Positions 42,480 to 52,453 of a stretch of DNA of 64,000 bases are shown piece after piece; positions within the stretch are counted from its first letter, which is position 1, and each line of letters starts with the position of its first letter. The position numbers were made by a program, and so were the translations under genes. The stretch spans positions 124,001-188,000 of the forward strand of contig NZ_CANLEA010000013.1 of assembly GCF_947489565.1 (NCBI RefSeq), in the 5' to 3' direction. This stretch comes from an uncultured Kordia sp. GTDB taxonomy: Bacteria > Bacteroidota > Bacteroidia > Flavobacteriales > Flavobacteriaceae. Below the pieces are notes generated by a model. The model saw only the letters and a program-made list of their open reading frames with translations, had not been told where the DNA came from and did not search any database.

Positions 42480-44191
42480 TGATTGAAGCCTTTAACGTCA
42501 TAGAAAATACCGAAGTCCGAAAAGAATTTTCTGAAGCTTTTGATAAACTTGATCATATTGAGTTAATTCAACTTTTATCAGATTTAAAATACCTGCCATT
42601 TAAGGCTTTTGATGATAATTTTGTAGACGAAAAAGAATTGGCCGACGCCATTGCTCTATTTCGTAAAGAATATCAAAAAGCATTAGCATTGCCTGAAGCT
42701 AGTAATATTAATGACATCAGGAAAGCTTCTGAAGCTATTGAATCGGAGTTGTTGACTTCTGAAAAACTTACTAGGAGAGAGCAATTTGTGATTAGGGAAA
42801 TTGTTGGTTTGGATAACGAATTGATCATTCATAGAGTAGAAATTGATGCGTGTACATTGCTATCAAGAGTTATTTTATACCGATATCGCATTTATGACCT
42901 TCATAAAAATATTGTTCCCAATCAACGCGTCACGGATGCAGTTATTAATAAATTACAAGCATCTGCCGCAGAAATTGGATTCACACAAGGCTGGCTGGCA
43001 CTTGGAAATCTCTTGGCTGACCAAGAAGCCTTATCGGTATTCTGTTTAGAATCTGAAGTATTGTCTAAACATATTTTCGGTCACTGTATTTTTATAGAAT
43101 TATTATCTGAAGAGGGAAAAAAGCTGATCCAGAAATTGGATCCGGATATTGACTCAAAAGGGCTTTTTGCGCGTAATATAGACTCAAAAGAAGCAAGGAC
43201 GCATATTCGTGATCTTGCTGATCACAAAAATAGCGACGCAAAAATTGCACAAGTTCATGTACATATTGAACAAATTCCTAATAAATTTATGCGAAGAGTG
43301 CTTCAAGTAAAACTCTGGACAGTAGGACTATATCAGCAGAAATTGGACCACGATTTTGGTCCGTTATCAACAGAAGCATTGGTAGAATACATACAAACAA
43401 TTACGGATAACAAAAGAGAGTTAGGTCGTATTCTTTTCAATTTAGGAGATTATCAATGTGCTATCAATATTCATCGGCTATTAACAGAACATTTCATTCC
43501 TGTAGAACAATCTTCAATTCATGAAAGTCACTCTTCAGTCTCTCAAATTTACGATTTTGTACTTGAAGATAAAAAACCGCATATCAGGATCGCAAAACAA
43601 AAACAAAAAAGACAAATAGAACAAGAAAGTCAGAAGCTTAAAAAAATATTAGAAGTTGATTTACGAGCCGAATCTGATACTATAAATAAAGGAACTCGAA
43701 TCAATATACGCCAATACAAAGCAAAAAAAGGGATTTTAAAATTTTTCTCCAGGCTATTCCGCTTTATAAAAAATGTAGTTAAAAAAATACTAGAGCTCTT
43801 CAAAAAGCTATTTAATGTCATTAAAAAATCGATTAAAATCATTTATTCAGAAATCAAAGAAGCCTTTCAAAACTTCCGTTATGGTATAAAATTTTTATTT
43901 GGCAAGCGTATCATCAATCCAACTACTGCCATTACTACAGATTACGACTTTGATTTTGATGGTATCACAAGAATTCACACAAAACCAACTACTGAAGAAC
44001 TTCAAACACATACAACGGAGATCAAAAAATATGCTTCAGCGTTATATCCAACCTTAAATTTTGTTCGTATCGTAATCACTTGGGGCATACGCTTTGCAAC
44101 AGGTCCAATTGGTTGGGTAAAAATACTTGTTGGCATCGCAAAGCTATTTAGGGAAATGTTAAACAAGGAAGTAAAAATACGGCTTGCTTGA
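42479..44191 (+). CDS. Large unrecognised protein with PG-binding-like motif and cationic amphipathic segment
   Basis: A 570-residue protein. Residues 1-270 are helical with no known family. Residues 280-306 (LWTVGLYQQKLDHDFGPLST and EALVEYI) resemble a PG_binding_1 motif. Residues 415-476 are a striking cationic amphipathic stretch (KFFSRLFRFIKNVVKKILEL and LFNVIKKSIKIIYSEIKEAF) reminiscent of pore-forming peptides. A hydrophobic segment at about 530-555 (FVRIVITWGIRFATGPIGWV) could span or insert into a membrane. No signal peptide. An effector acting on membranes or cell wall, with small partners upstream, is a hypothesis only. Confidence 0.65.
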   Translation: MIEAFNVIENTEVRKEFSEAFDKLDHIELIQLLSDLKYLPFKAFDDNFVDEKELADAIALFRKEYQKALALPEASNINDIRKASEAIESELLTSEKLTRREQFVIREIVGLDNELIIHRVEIDACTLLSRVILYRYRIYDLHKNIVPNQRVTDAVINKLQASAAEIGFTQGWLALGNLLADQEALSVFCLESEVLSKHIFGHCIFIELLSEEGKKLIQKLDPDIDSKGLFARNIDSKEARTHIRDLADHKNSDAKIAQVHVHIEQIPNKFMRRVLQVKLWTVGLYQQKLDHDFGPLSTEALVEYIQTITDNKRELGRILFNLGDYQCAINIHRLLTEHFIPVEQSSIHESHSSVSQIYDFVLEDKKPHIRIAKQKQKRQIEQESQKLKKILEVDLRAESDTINKGTRINIRQYKAKKGILKFFSRLFRFIKNVVKKILELFKKLFNVIKKSIKIIYSEIKEAFQNFRYGIKFLFGKRIINPTTAITTDYDFDFDGITRIHTKPTTEELQTHTTEIKKYASALYPTLNFVRIVITWGIRFATGPIGWVKILVGIAKLFREMLNKEVKIRLA

Positions 44192-44316
44192 TGGTTAATG
44201 TCATAAAACCATTTTTCGAATCACAATTCAAGTAGTAAAAGCGATATTTCAACAAAACGGGCTATTTCCTATGAAAAAATACCTCAATATTTGTGGTGTA
44301 TATAAACAATCACATC

Positions 44317-45966
44317 ATGAAAAAAACAGTATTTATTTTAAGTCTATTGGTATGCTTTCAAATAGCAGCACAAACCAAGCTCAGTGTTACGCAATGGCAA
44401 GAAGATCTTCGTTTTTTACAAAAAACAATACATAAAGACTATTCGTTTCTTTTTATAAAAACAACCAAAGAAAACTTTGACACTGAAGTAGAAACACTCT
44501 ATAACGACATTCCAAACTTACAAGAACATGAAATCCGAGTGGGATTACAACGTATTGTATCTCAATTTAAATATGGACATACACAAATTCCGCATAGTAC
44601 AACGGCAAAGAGCGGAATTTTACCTATTAATTTGTATCAGTTTCCAGATGGAATTTATGTTGAAGGTGTTCAAAAAGATTATAAAAAAGCATTAGGAGCA
44701 AAAGTTCTAAAAATAGGAGAGACGTCTATTGAAAAAGCGATAGAGTTGATTTACCCAGTCGTTCCTGTAGAAAATGAACAATATTTTAAAGCCTTTGGTT
44801 TACGTTTTTTAGCATCGCCAGAAGTATTACATGCACAAGGTGTAATTCCAGAACTTTCAGAAACCGTTACGCTTACGCTAGAAAAAGATGGAAAAGTATT
44901 TGAGCATGTATTTAAAACCATTGATTTAAAAGAAAAGCCAAAAGTGTTTAATTTTACTATGCCGACAGAAGAATGGTTGACGGTACGCAATACAGAAAAG
45001 ACGCCTTTGTATTTAAAACATTTTAATGATAAGTTGTATTATTTTGAATATTTAGAAGACAAAAAAGTACTTTATGTTCGACAAAGTTCTGTGTTTAATG
45101 ACGCCAATGAAACCTTAAAGCAATTTTACAAGCGACTGTTTGAATTTATAGATACACATGCTGTAGAAAAATTAGTCTATGATGTCCGTTTGAATGGTGG
45201 CGGAAATAATTACAACAATCTTCCATTAATAAAAGGAATCATGGCAAGACCAAACATTAACAAAAAAGGAAGTTTTTACTTTATCATTGGTCGTGAAACC
45301 TTTTCTGCCTGTCAAAATTTGACTAATGAAATTACAAGATACACAGAAGCTATTTTGGTAGGTGAGCCGACTTCTGAAAACATCAATTTTTATGGAGATG
45401 CGCGAGCCGTAAGCTTGCCAAACAGCAAAATCAATGCATACTTATCATATATATGGTGGCAAGACATGCCTGCTCTAGAAAATGCCGATTGGACAGCGCC
45501 AAGCATTCCTGTGACAATGACTTTTGATGAATATGTAAATAATAAAGATACTGTGTTAGAAGCGGCATTAGCGTTCAATGCAGAAGGTTTTAAGCCAAAT
45601 CCGATACAATATATTGTTGAATTATATACCACTGGACAGACACAAAAAATGGCAACAGAAATTCCTAAAATGGTACAAGATCCACGCTATGCTTTTTGCG
45701 ATTTTGAAACAGAACTCAACAAACTAGGAAACATTTTATTGCAAACAGGTCGTAAAGAACAAATTCACGCTTCAGTTCAAGTATTTTCTATGATTTCACA
45801 GTTATTTCCGAATTCAGCAATGACCTATAAAAATTTAGGAGAAGCATATTTGAAACTAGGAGATTCTCAAAAAGCCAAAGAATTGTTTCATAAGACTATC
45901 ACATTGGATGCAGATGGTGATATAGGGAGAAGTGCTAAAGAAATGCTTTTAAATATTAAGAAATAA
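44317..45966 (+). CDS. Secreted S41-like peptidase with C-terminal TPR
   Basis: A 549-residue protein from the ATG at 44317, which begins a signal peptide (MKKTVFILSLLVCFQIAAQ). The N-terminal helical cap (WQEDLRFLQKTIHKDYSF) and QFKYGHTQIP match the S41 tail-specific protease family. A PDZ-like part follows (GAKVLKIGETSIEKAI). The core has KLVYDVRLNGGGNNYNN and FYFIIGRETFSACQNLTNEI, with Ser in FSACQ as candidate nucleophile, and LVGEPTSEN. A TPR unit closes the protein (YKNLGEAYLKLGDSQKAKEL). Whether it is catalytically competent is uncertain. Confidence 0.8.
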   Translation: MKKTVFILSLLVCFQIAAQTKLSVTQWQEDLRFLQKTIHKDYSFLFIKTTKENFDTEVETLYNDIPNLQEHEIRVGLQRIVSQFKYGHTQIPHSTTAKSGILPINLYQFPDGIYVEGVQKDYKKALGAKVLKIGETSIEKAIELIYPVVPVENEQYFKAFGLRFLASPEVLHAQGVIPELSETVTLTLEKDGKVFEHVFKTIDLKEKPKVFNFTMPTEEWLTVRNTEKTPLYLKHFNDKLYYFEYLEDKKVLYVRQSSVFNDANETLKQFYKRLFEFIDTHAVEKLVYDVRLNGGGNNYNNLPLIKGIMARPNINKKGSFYFIIGRETFSACQNLTNEITRYTEAILVGEPTSENINFYGDARAVSLPNSKINAYLSYIWWQDMPALENADWTAPSIPVTMTFDEYVNNKDTVLEAALAFNAEGFKPNPIQYIVELYTTGQTQKMATEIPKMVQDPRYAFCDFETELNKLGNILLQTGRKEQIHASVQVFSMISQLFPNSAMTYKNLGEAYLKLGDSQKAKELFHKTITLDADGDIGRSAKEMLLNIKK

Positions 45967-45989
45967 CACCTAATTCTATCCATAACAAA

Positions 45990-46017
45990 AAACCAGCGAA
46001 GTTAGCTTCACTGGTTT
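45990..46017. terminator. Terminator-like hairpin after the S41-like gene
   Basis: AAACCAGCGAAG and CTTCACTGGTTT pair with one internal mismatch around TTAG. The T tract is better on the minus strand than on the plus strand, so direction is uncertain. Confidence 0.6.
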
Positions 46018-46149
46018 GATGTAATTTATTTAAAACTCATAAACCTAGTTTCGGGCGGATCAATTGTTTCTAGTGACATTCTTTATTTTTTTAAATCCAT
46101 AACTAACAATATCATATAAATAATTAGATTATTTACTTATTTTTAGCAG

Positions 46150-48177
46150 ATGAATATACTTGCCAAATCTACTAGATATATACTTATTCTTATAAGTTGT
46201 TTTGTTTTTAATTTGTCAAACGCGCAACAAAGCAGTAAAGAATTAGTATCAAAGATAAAAGCCTATAAAGTTGTAGATACCTTATCAACACCAGAAAAAA
46301 TGGACTTTTATAATCGTAAAATCAAAGAAGGTAGAGCAACGAACAATTATGAGTTGTGTGCATATACCTATTTCGTTAAAGGTTTTCTTCTGTATCGATT
46401 AAAAATAGAGGTTGATACAACCAAACTTTGTTATGAAAAAGCATTGCTGTTTGCAAAAAAAAGTAATGAAGATATGTTGTTAAGTATTTTATATGCTCGA
46501 TATGCGGCATTTTTAGCCATACAGGAAGAAAATACAAAAGCGTTGGTATTTAGTGATTCTGCCGTCATAGCTTCAAAAAAAGTGAAGTATGACTATGCTA
46601 CATTTGAGGGTTATTTTACAAAATCTCGTGCAAATATTGCTTTAGGTAATTACGATCGTGCACTACAAAATATTTTTAATGCACAAGAATTTGCTGTAAG
46701 ACCAACAGATTCTATCGCTGCAATAAAACGACTAGCTGCGGTATATTCTTATAATGGTAACTATGAAAAATCAGCAATACATTATAAGCAGAGTATTGAT
46801 TTTCAGCTGCTCCAAAAAACAAAACGAGATTCTTCATTTGCATTACAATCGATGGGAAATTTATCTGACTTATATGATCAGATGAATTTGCAGTCTAAAC
46901 GAAAACAACAACTCGATAAAAATTTAAAATTTTCAGAATACGTGCCACATGAAAAATACATGAAAGCGAATATTTTGAAACAACTAGCAGATTATCATAT
47001 AGAGGTATCTAAAGACTTAGATAGTAGCGCTTACTATTTAGCCATTATTGATAAAGAATTACCAGAAATAAATGAACTCGGTTTTTTAGCGAATGTAAAC
47101 GAAACAAGAGGCGCTCTTTCTTTTAAAAAAGGAGCCTATCAAAAGGCGAATGCTTTTTATAAAGAGACATACGACTTTTATAAAAAAGCAAACCATTTAC
47201 AAAAGATTAGAGACATCTCTTTTATCTTATCAACTTCTTTAGAGAAAGCGAATAACCCAGAAGAAGCTTTGTATTATTATAAAGAGTTTCACAAAGCTAA
47301 CGACAGTATCAACGATAAAGATAAGATTGAAAAGTTTAAGGAAATCGAATTAAATAATCAATACGAAAAAGAAAAATTTGAAACTGAACTTGCACATCAA
47401 AAAGATATAGCTGAAGAAAAAGAAGCGCGAAATTGGTTGATTTTTGGGCTGTTTGGAATCATAGCTATTTCAGGGTTCTTGATCTTCTCTTACGCAAGAA
47501 AAAAGAAACAAGCCAAAAAACTTGAAGAAAAAAACAAAATTATCAACCAGCAACTTGATGAAAAGCAATTACTATTAAAAGAAATACATCATAGAGTAAA
47601 AAATAATTTTCAAATAATTGCCAGTTTATTAGAATTACAGAGCAAAGGTATTGAAGATGAAAAAGCCTTAGAATTGGCGAAAGAAGGGAAAAACAGAGTA
47701 AAATCTATGGCGTTAATACACCAGCGTTTGTATCAAAATGAAGACTTATTAATAGAATTAGACGATTATATACGAATGCTAGTTGAAGATATCTCAAAAA
47801 CCTATGGCAAAGATGCAACTACCAAAGTAACGTATAACGTACCTAATTATAAGTTTGATATAGATACAGCTATTCCTTTAGGATTAATTATAAATGAATT
47901 GATAACGAATGCTTATAAGTATGGTTTTGCAAGCAACGAGCAGTTATTAAATGTTTCCATAAATAAAGTAAATAAGGAAGAGTATGTGTTGGAAGTAAAA
48001 GATAATGGAGTAGGTTTACCGGAAGGATTTAATTTCGAAAAGGCAAAAAGCTTAGGATTACGTCTCGTAAGACAATTATCAAAACAATTGCATGGAAAAA
48101 CGATGTATTCTAACGAAAACGGTTGTTCATTTAAAATTAGTTTTAAAGATACAGAAGCTCGAATGTTAGTGGAGTAA
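46150..48177 (+). CDS. TPR-containing sensor histidine kinase (HisKA_2 type)
   Basis: A 675-residue kinase with a signal peptide (to about residue 25). A TPR-like helical sensor region spans residues 30-420. One membrane segment lies at about 432-450 (WLIFGLFGIIAISGFLIFSY), then a coiled linker. The kinase core has LLLKEIHHRVKNNFQIIASL (phospho-His in HHRVKNN, HisKA_2/HWE group) and HATPase motifs IINELITNAYKYGF and VKDNGVGLPEGF. Flavobacteria pair such kinases with LytTR regulators; none is adjacent here. The TPR domain is periplasmic. Confidence 0.92.
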   Translation: MNILAKSTRYILILISCFVFNLSNAQQSSKELVSKIKAYKVVDTLSTPEKMDFYNRKIKEGRATNNYELCAYTYFVKGFLLYRLKIEVDTTKLCYEKALLFAKKSNEDMLLSILYARYAAFLAIQEENTKALVFSDSAVIASKKVKYDYATFEGYFTKSRANIALGNYDRALQNIFNAQEFAVRPTDSIAAIKRLAAVYSYNGNYEKSAIHYKQSIDFQLLQKTKRDSSFALQSMGNLSDLYDQMNLQSKRKQQLDKNLKFSEYVPHEKYMKANILKQLADYHIEVSKDLDSSAYYLAIIDKELPEINELGFLANVNETRGALSFKKGAYQKANAFYKETYDFYKKANHLQKIRDISFILSTSLEKANNPEEALYYYKEFHKANDSINDKDKIEKFKEIELNNQYEKEKFETELAHQKDIAEEKEARNWLIFGLFGIIAISGFLIFSYARKKKQAKKLEEKNKIINQQLDEKQLLLKEIHHRVKNNFQIIASLLELQSKGIEDEKALELAKEGKNRVKSMALIHQRLYQNEDLLIELDDYIRMLVEDISKTYGKDATTKVTYNVPNYKFDIDTAIPLGLIINELITNAYKYGFASNEQLLNVSINKVNKEEYVLEVKDNGVGLPEGFNFEKAKSLGLRLVRQLSKQLHGKTMYSNENGCSFKISFKDTEARMLVE

Positions 48178-48260
48178 AGAGAGACGAGTACACAAATTAG
48201 GATTCGAAGCAACGATTAAAACAATAAAGCTTTTATTACATAAATAATTTACTACAAACA

Positions 48261-48301
48261 CAGATAGTTGCAAAATATGTTTATCGACTTGCAACTATCT
48301 G
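48261..48301. terminator. Perfect hairpin between convergent genes
   Basis: CAGATAGTTGCAA pairs perfectly with TTGCAACTATCTG over 13 bp around a 15-base loop. It sits between the histidine kinase and the minus-strand gene at 48322. No T tract; probably bidirectional. Confidence 0.6.
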
Positions 48302-48321
48302 TTCATGTATATTGCGCATCC

Positions 48322-48888
48322 TTAGGAACCACTTTTGTATAAAATAAGCGTATCTATCTGCATTCCATATGCATATACACAGCTATCGATAATTGTACCA
48401 CCATCGCTTTCAATCTGTTGCACACTTTGCTCAAAATTTGTAGTAACCAGTACTTCGTAAGTACCAGAATCGTCACTCGTAGGAGCAAGTCCGACCATGG
48501 CTAATACAACTCCTGTTGAAGAATAACTCCAATTAATCAATACAGGTACTAAGTTATCGTCGTCTTGTTCAGTACGAATCAAACTATTAAGTGTGTTGCA
48601 AACATCGCTGGTGTTTGTATCAATAGCAACAGCGACTTCATATTCAGTTTTAGTAGATGAAGAGTCTGAATTATCATTTCCTTCTTTATAGGTTACAGCT
48701 GCGTTCCAAATCGTTCCAGAAATATCTGCACAAATAGCCACATGCAGTAGTTCATCAATAACAATATTATCAAGTTGAGTATTCATAATTCCTTGAATAC
48801 TTTGGGCATCAGTTCTGTTGTCTCCTGTGGACTCCATAGCGTAACTGCTTAAATTTTGACTTGCTGTTGTTTCAGAATTTGTAGACAT
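48322..48888 (-). CDS. Unrecognised acidic protein
   Basis: A 188-residue, Ser/Thr/Asp-rich protein with no signal peptide. Helical residues 22-50 (DAQSIQGIMNTQLDNIVIDE) lead into a strand-rich half: VAVAIDTNTSDVCNTL, then LVPVLINWSYSSTGVVLAMV. It has two or three Cys that could pair. No family is recognised. It is a single gene on the minus strand between the kinase and the DinB-like gene. The 274-base upstream gap (48889-49162) shows no other gene. Confidence 0.6.
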   Translation of the reverse strand: MSTNSETTASQNLSSYAMESTGDNRTDAQSIQGIMNTQLDNIVIDELLHVAICADISGTIWNAAVTYKEGNDNSDSSSTKTEYEVAVAIDTNTSDVCNTLNSLIRTEQDDDNLVPVLINWSYSSTGVVLAMVGLAPTSDDSGTYEVLVTTNFEQSVQQIESDGGTIIDSCVYAYGMQIDTLILYKSGS

Positions 48889-49162
48889 AATATGTTGGTT
48901 TTAAAAGTTAAGTGTATTCTTTTGTGTTGAAAATCAATTTATTACTCAAAAGAATACTTTGATTAACCCAAAATTATGATGGCAGTTTTATATCTACAAT
49001 ACCCAGAAATACGTGTTCTGTACAATTTATACGTAGGAAACTTTTGAATGTATATACTTCTTGTCGTTGTCGATATTCTCAAACTATTAACGATCTTTTA
49101 ATAATACCAAATGATTATAATACCTACTTTTAGAAGATAAATTTTGATTTTAAATTGCCACT

Positions 49163-49726
49163 ATGAAATCTCTGAAAACAAACATCACATCTTTACTGTT
49201 AGTACTACCAATAATCTTGTCATACGCTCAAGGTGAGATGAAATCAGTTGAAGGCTATTCACCAAAAATTGGTTTAATGGTCTACATGTTGGAAGATTTA
49301 AAAGATAGAATTACGGAACAAGTTAAAGACTTAGATAAATCACAAACGGATTTCTTGTATGATGCTAATGCCAATAGTATAGGATCATTGATTATGCATT
49401 TAGTCTCCACAGAATCATATTATCAGACCATGACATTGGAAGGTAGAGAATGGACAAAAGATGAGCTAAAGAAATTTGGTATTGCAGGTGAAATTAATGA
49501 GAAAGTAAAAAGAATACTCAAAGGTAAGCCGATTGTGTTTTATTTAGATTTATGGGATGAAGTCCGTAAAAAAACCTTGAAACTCCTCAAAACCAAAGAT
49601 GATGCTTGGTTTGCTTCAAATATAGAAGAAGGACTCAACTACCATTATATTTGGTATCATGTCATGGAACATTCAGCAAATCACATGGGACAAATTGCAA
49701 CCATAAAGAATCGATTGCCTAAATAA
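49163..49726 (+). CDS. Secreted DinB/DUF664-like protein
   Basis: A 187-residue protein with a signal peptide to about residue 22 (LPIILSYAQ). The mature part is a four-helix DinB-like bundle. SIGSLIMHLVSTESYYQTMT carries a His, and the last helix YHVMEHSANHMGQIATIKN supplies two more, giving the three-His metal site of the DinB/YfiT superfamily. Relatives are metal-dependent thiol S-transferases or hydrolases. Export to the periplasm is somewhat unusual for the fold. The substrate is unknown. Confidence 0.82.
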   Translation: MKSLKTNITSLLLVLPIILSYAQGEMKSVEGYSPKIGLMVYMLEDLKDRITEQVKDLDKSQTDFLYDANANSIGSLIMHLVSTESYYQTMTLEGREWTKDELKKFGIAGEINEKVKRILKGKPIVFYLDLWDEVRKKTLKLLKTKDDAWFASNIEEGLNYHYIWYHVMEHSANHMGQIATIKNRLPK

Positions 49727-50108
49727 TTACGCGCATTTCCTAAAAAAAAAATCTCGCAGTATTTTCTTCGAATACATGATTTTCATTGAATCGCAAAAGG
49801 TGTAGCTTTTTTTGATGCGATCAAATGATGGCAAATTATTCACCTCCTAGTGTATTTCTAAAAAGAATCTTCAATACAGGAATTGAAAATAATTTCTACA
49901 AAAACAACAACGATATTTTGTGAAGTCAAATACCTATAAAAATACGCATTATAGGTGCTATTTTATTACGGGATAACAGTAGAAAGTTACTTGTTAATTT
50001 TTCTTACAATTCTGGTATTATCTATAGCTTAGCCTTGCCAACTAATAGATCTTCACACTTACATTAACAGTGTTGCCAACACAATTTTTAACCGAAAAAT
50101 AATTTACC
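49727..50108. other. Intergenic region before the secreted protease
   Basis: About 380 AT-rich bases without an open frame. It includes TTACTTGTTAATTTTTCTTA near 49988, which resembles TTACTTGTTAATTATTCTTA near 54066, the stretch ahead of the ABC-ATPase operon. No hairpin terminator or clear TAnnTTTG element was found. Confidence 0.4.
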
Positions 50109-52268
50109 ATGAAAAAAAAACACTTTATTTATTTTTTACTTTTTTTAAGCGCCCAATTTGTGTATTCACAAGTGGAATCAAGCTATTATCCTGAAGGAAA
50201 TGCGAGATCACTTTCACAAAAAATTGATAAAAATTACAAGGCCGAGAAATTAATCACAATGCCTGCTTTCAATGTAAAAGCATTAATTGAAGAAGACAAA
50301 AAGAATGCAGAATCAGTTGATCCCAAACCATATCGATTTGGAAAGGCTTTTGATACTGACATCAATATAGATGTAGCGTCAGAAGGAGAAGAAACAAAAG
50401 AAGGTAGAATTTGGTCTACCGAATTTCATTCCAAAGGTGCAATTTCTATGAACTTTGTGCTCTCAAATCTGCAATTGACAGATGGAGCAGAACTCTATCT
50501 ATACAACGATACTGGAACTATGATTTATGGTCCTGTAACCAGTGAACAAAACAAAACAAAAGGAGTTTTCCTAACAGATGTAATCTTTGGTGATCATGTT
50601 ACTATGTATGTCAAAGAACCTTCTGATTCAGAGCGTAGTTCTAAATTTACCATTAAACGTGTCGTACATGGATATCGAGGTCCTGATATTCAAAAAGCAT
50701 GGGGAACACCAGGAGCATCTGAATTCTGTAATAATGACTTGGCGTGTTTCAGCGCATGGATCAATGCAGGGAATTCTGTAGCATTAATTCTCCTGACAAG
50801 TGGGACTGAGTGGTGTAGTGGATGCCTTGTAAATAGTACAGATAATAGTTTAAGGCCTTATTTTCTTTCTGCATTTCACTGCGCAGATACCAATTTTAAC
50901 GGAACCTTAAGTACAACTGAAAAGAACAATGCTGGAGATTGGTTGTTTAAATTTGGTTATAGAAGAACGGGTTGCTCTACGAGTAATGGCATCTTTAATT
51001 TTATAATGAGTAACGGTGCTACATTTAGAGCAGGTTGGAATACAACGGATTTCTTATTGTTGGAACTTGATAGGCTTGCATATAATGGATCGCATACCTA
51101 TGCTGGTTGGGACAGAGGAGCGAATGCACCTTCAAGTGGTGCCGGGATACATCACCCTGCAGGAGACATCAAAAAAATCTCTATCGAAATTAACACCTTT
51201 CAAACTTCAAGTTGGAACGGAACCAATAGCAATTGGTTGGTTAATTTTGACGATGGTGTTGTACAACATGTTTCTTCTGGTAGCCCACTTTTCAATCAAA
51301 ATCAACGTGTAGTGGGACAATTACAAGGAAATCAAAATTACAATCCTTCTCTTTCGTATTGTAGGCAAACTAGAGGAGAATATGGAAAATTTAATCTCTC
51401 ATGGACTGGAGGCGGTACAAATTCTACTCGTTTGAGCAATTGGCTGGATCCTTGCGGTACAGGAGCACAAACTACGAATGCTATTACCAATCCGTATATG
51501 AGCAATCCTGGTACAATTGGTTGTACAGAAAGACCCGTTACAATTTATGATCTTCCTGCAGGTGCAACACTTAGTTGGAGTAGTAGCAGTAATTTAACAC
51601 GCACAACTTCACAAGGCGTGAATCCGGCAAAATTCAAAGCTAGAGGATCAGGAAGTGCCTGGATACGTGCAGTTGTTACAACGTCTACTAGTTGTGCAAG
51701 TTCATATACCATACAAAGAACAGTAACTGCAAATGGAGGAAATAGCAGCATATCTCTGTCTGCCTATAATGGCAATGGCTGGTTGAGTGCAAATGCTTCT
51801 GGTGCATCTGGACCTTACACGTGGATCATTTACGGAAATGGTGGTTCAAATCAGGTAACTACTACTTCTCCGAATCTTACCTATAACATAGGCTGTGGTG
51901 GCGGTTTCCTTCAAGTACAGGGAACAAACTCTTGTGGCAATTCAATTTATGGCTCTCAGTCCATTCCAGGTTGTTCAGGTGGTGGCATTGGATTTTACAG
52001 GATGGAAGTATATCCAAATCCAACATCAGATAAATTAAACTTAGTGCAAATCAGTTCTTCTGAAAATTCAAAAATCGGAGACAATACGTCAATACAACTT
52101 GAGAGTGCCATATTGTATGATTTTGCAGGAACCGCAGTAAAATCTATAAGAATTAACAAGACATCTGATAGAATTCAACTAGATGTCAGTGATCTCAAAG
52201 CGGGTCATTACTTCTTAAAAATTAGGGGAAAAGAAATTGATGAAACCCACAAAATAATCATTAACTAA
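50109..52268 (+). CDS. Secreted trypsin-fold serine protease with T9SS sorting domain
   Basis: A 719-residue protein with a signal peptide (to about residue 21) and a propeptide-like region to about 205. The protease domain (about 206-460) resembles lysyl endopeptidase: FLSAFHCAD supplies His257, NTTDFLLLEL supplies Asp314, and HVSSGSPLF supplies Ser390 (SSGSP in place of GDSGGP). Cys pairs support a secreted fold. Residues 470-620 are Ser/Gly-rich beta modules. The tail (MEVYPNPTSDKLNL...LKAGHYFLKI) is a type A T9SS sorting domain, so export through the outer membrane is expected. Lys or Arg specificity is unverified. Confidence 0.92.
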   Translation: MKKKHFIYFLLFLSAQFVYSQVESSYYPEGNARSLSQKIDKNYKAEKLITMPAFNVKALIEEDKKNAESVDPKPYRFGKAFDTDINIDVASEGEETKEGRIWSTEFHSKGAISMNFVLSNLQLTDGAELYLYNDTGTMIYGPVTSEQNKTKGVFLTDVIFGDHVTMYVKEPSDSERSSKFTIKRVVHGYRGPDIQKAWGTPGASEFCNNDLACFSAWINAGNSVALILLTSGTEWCSGCLVNSTDNSLRPYFLSAFHCADTNFNGTLSTTEKNNAGDWLFKFGYRRTGCSTSNGIFNFIMSNGATFRAGWNTTDFLLLELDRLAYNGSHTYAGWDRGANAPSSGAGIHHPAGDIKKISIEINTFQTSSWNGTNSNWLVNFDDGVVQHVSSGSPLFNQNQRVVGQLQGNQNYNPSLSYCRQTRGEYGKFNLSWTGGGTNSTRLSNWLDPCGTGAQTTNAITNPYMSNPGTIGCTERPVTIYDLPAGATLSWSSSSNLTRTTSQGVNPAKFKARGSGSAWIRAVVTTSTSCASSYTIQRTVTANGGNSSISLSAYNGNGWLSANASGASGPYTWIIYGNGGSNQVTTTSPNLTYNIGCGGGFLQVQGTNSCGNSIYGSQSIPGCSGGGIGFYRMEVYPNPTSDKLNLVQISSSENSKIGDNTSIQLESAILYDFAGTAVKSIRINKTSDRIQLDVSDLKAGHYFLKIRGKEIDETHKIIIN

Positions 52269-52282
52269 AATATTCAATCATT

Positions 52283-52313
52283 GAAGGAGGCTAAAAAGTC
52301 TCCTTCTTTGTTT
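52283..52313 (+). terminator. Rho-independent terminator of the protease gene
   Basis: GAAGGAG and CTCCTTC pair over 7 bp around a 10-base loop and are followed by TTTGTTTATTT. Confidence 0.78.
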
Positions 52314-52332
52314 ATTTGATGGTCACGATTTC

Positions 52333-52385
52333 TATTGGCATTCTCAATAAGCTCATTTTGAAGCTTCATAATCTTTAGTAAATAG
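52333..52385 (-). pseudogene. Fragment of a 65-residue coiled-coil protein gene
   Basis: The minus strand encodes LLKIMKLQNELIENANR, which matches LLRIMKVQNELIENANK in the intact gene at 58408-58605. Only about 18 codons are preserved and no start or stop fits. It lies between the protease terminator and the M18 peptidase gene. Confidence 0.75.
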
Positions 52386-52453
52386 AACTAGACTATAATA
52401 GAGAATTTAAGTAACTTGGTGTTTTATCTAAATTTTTAAACAAAACACGTTAC

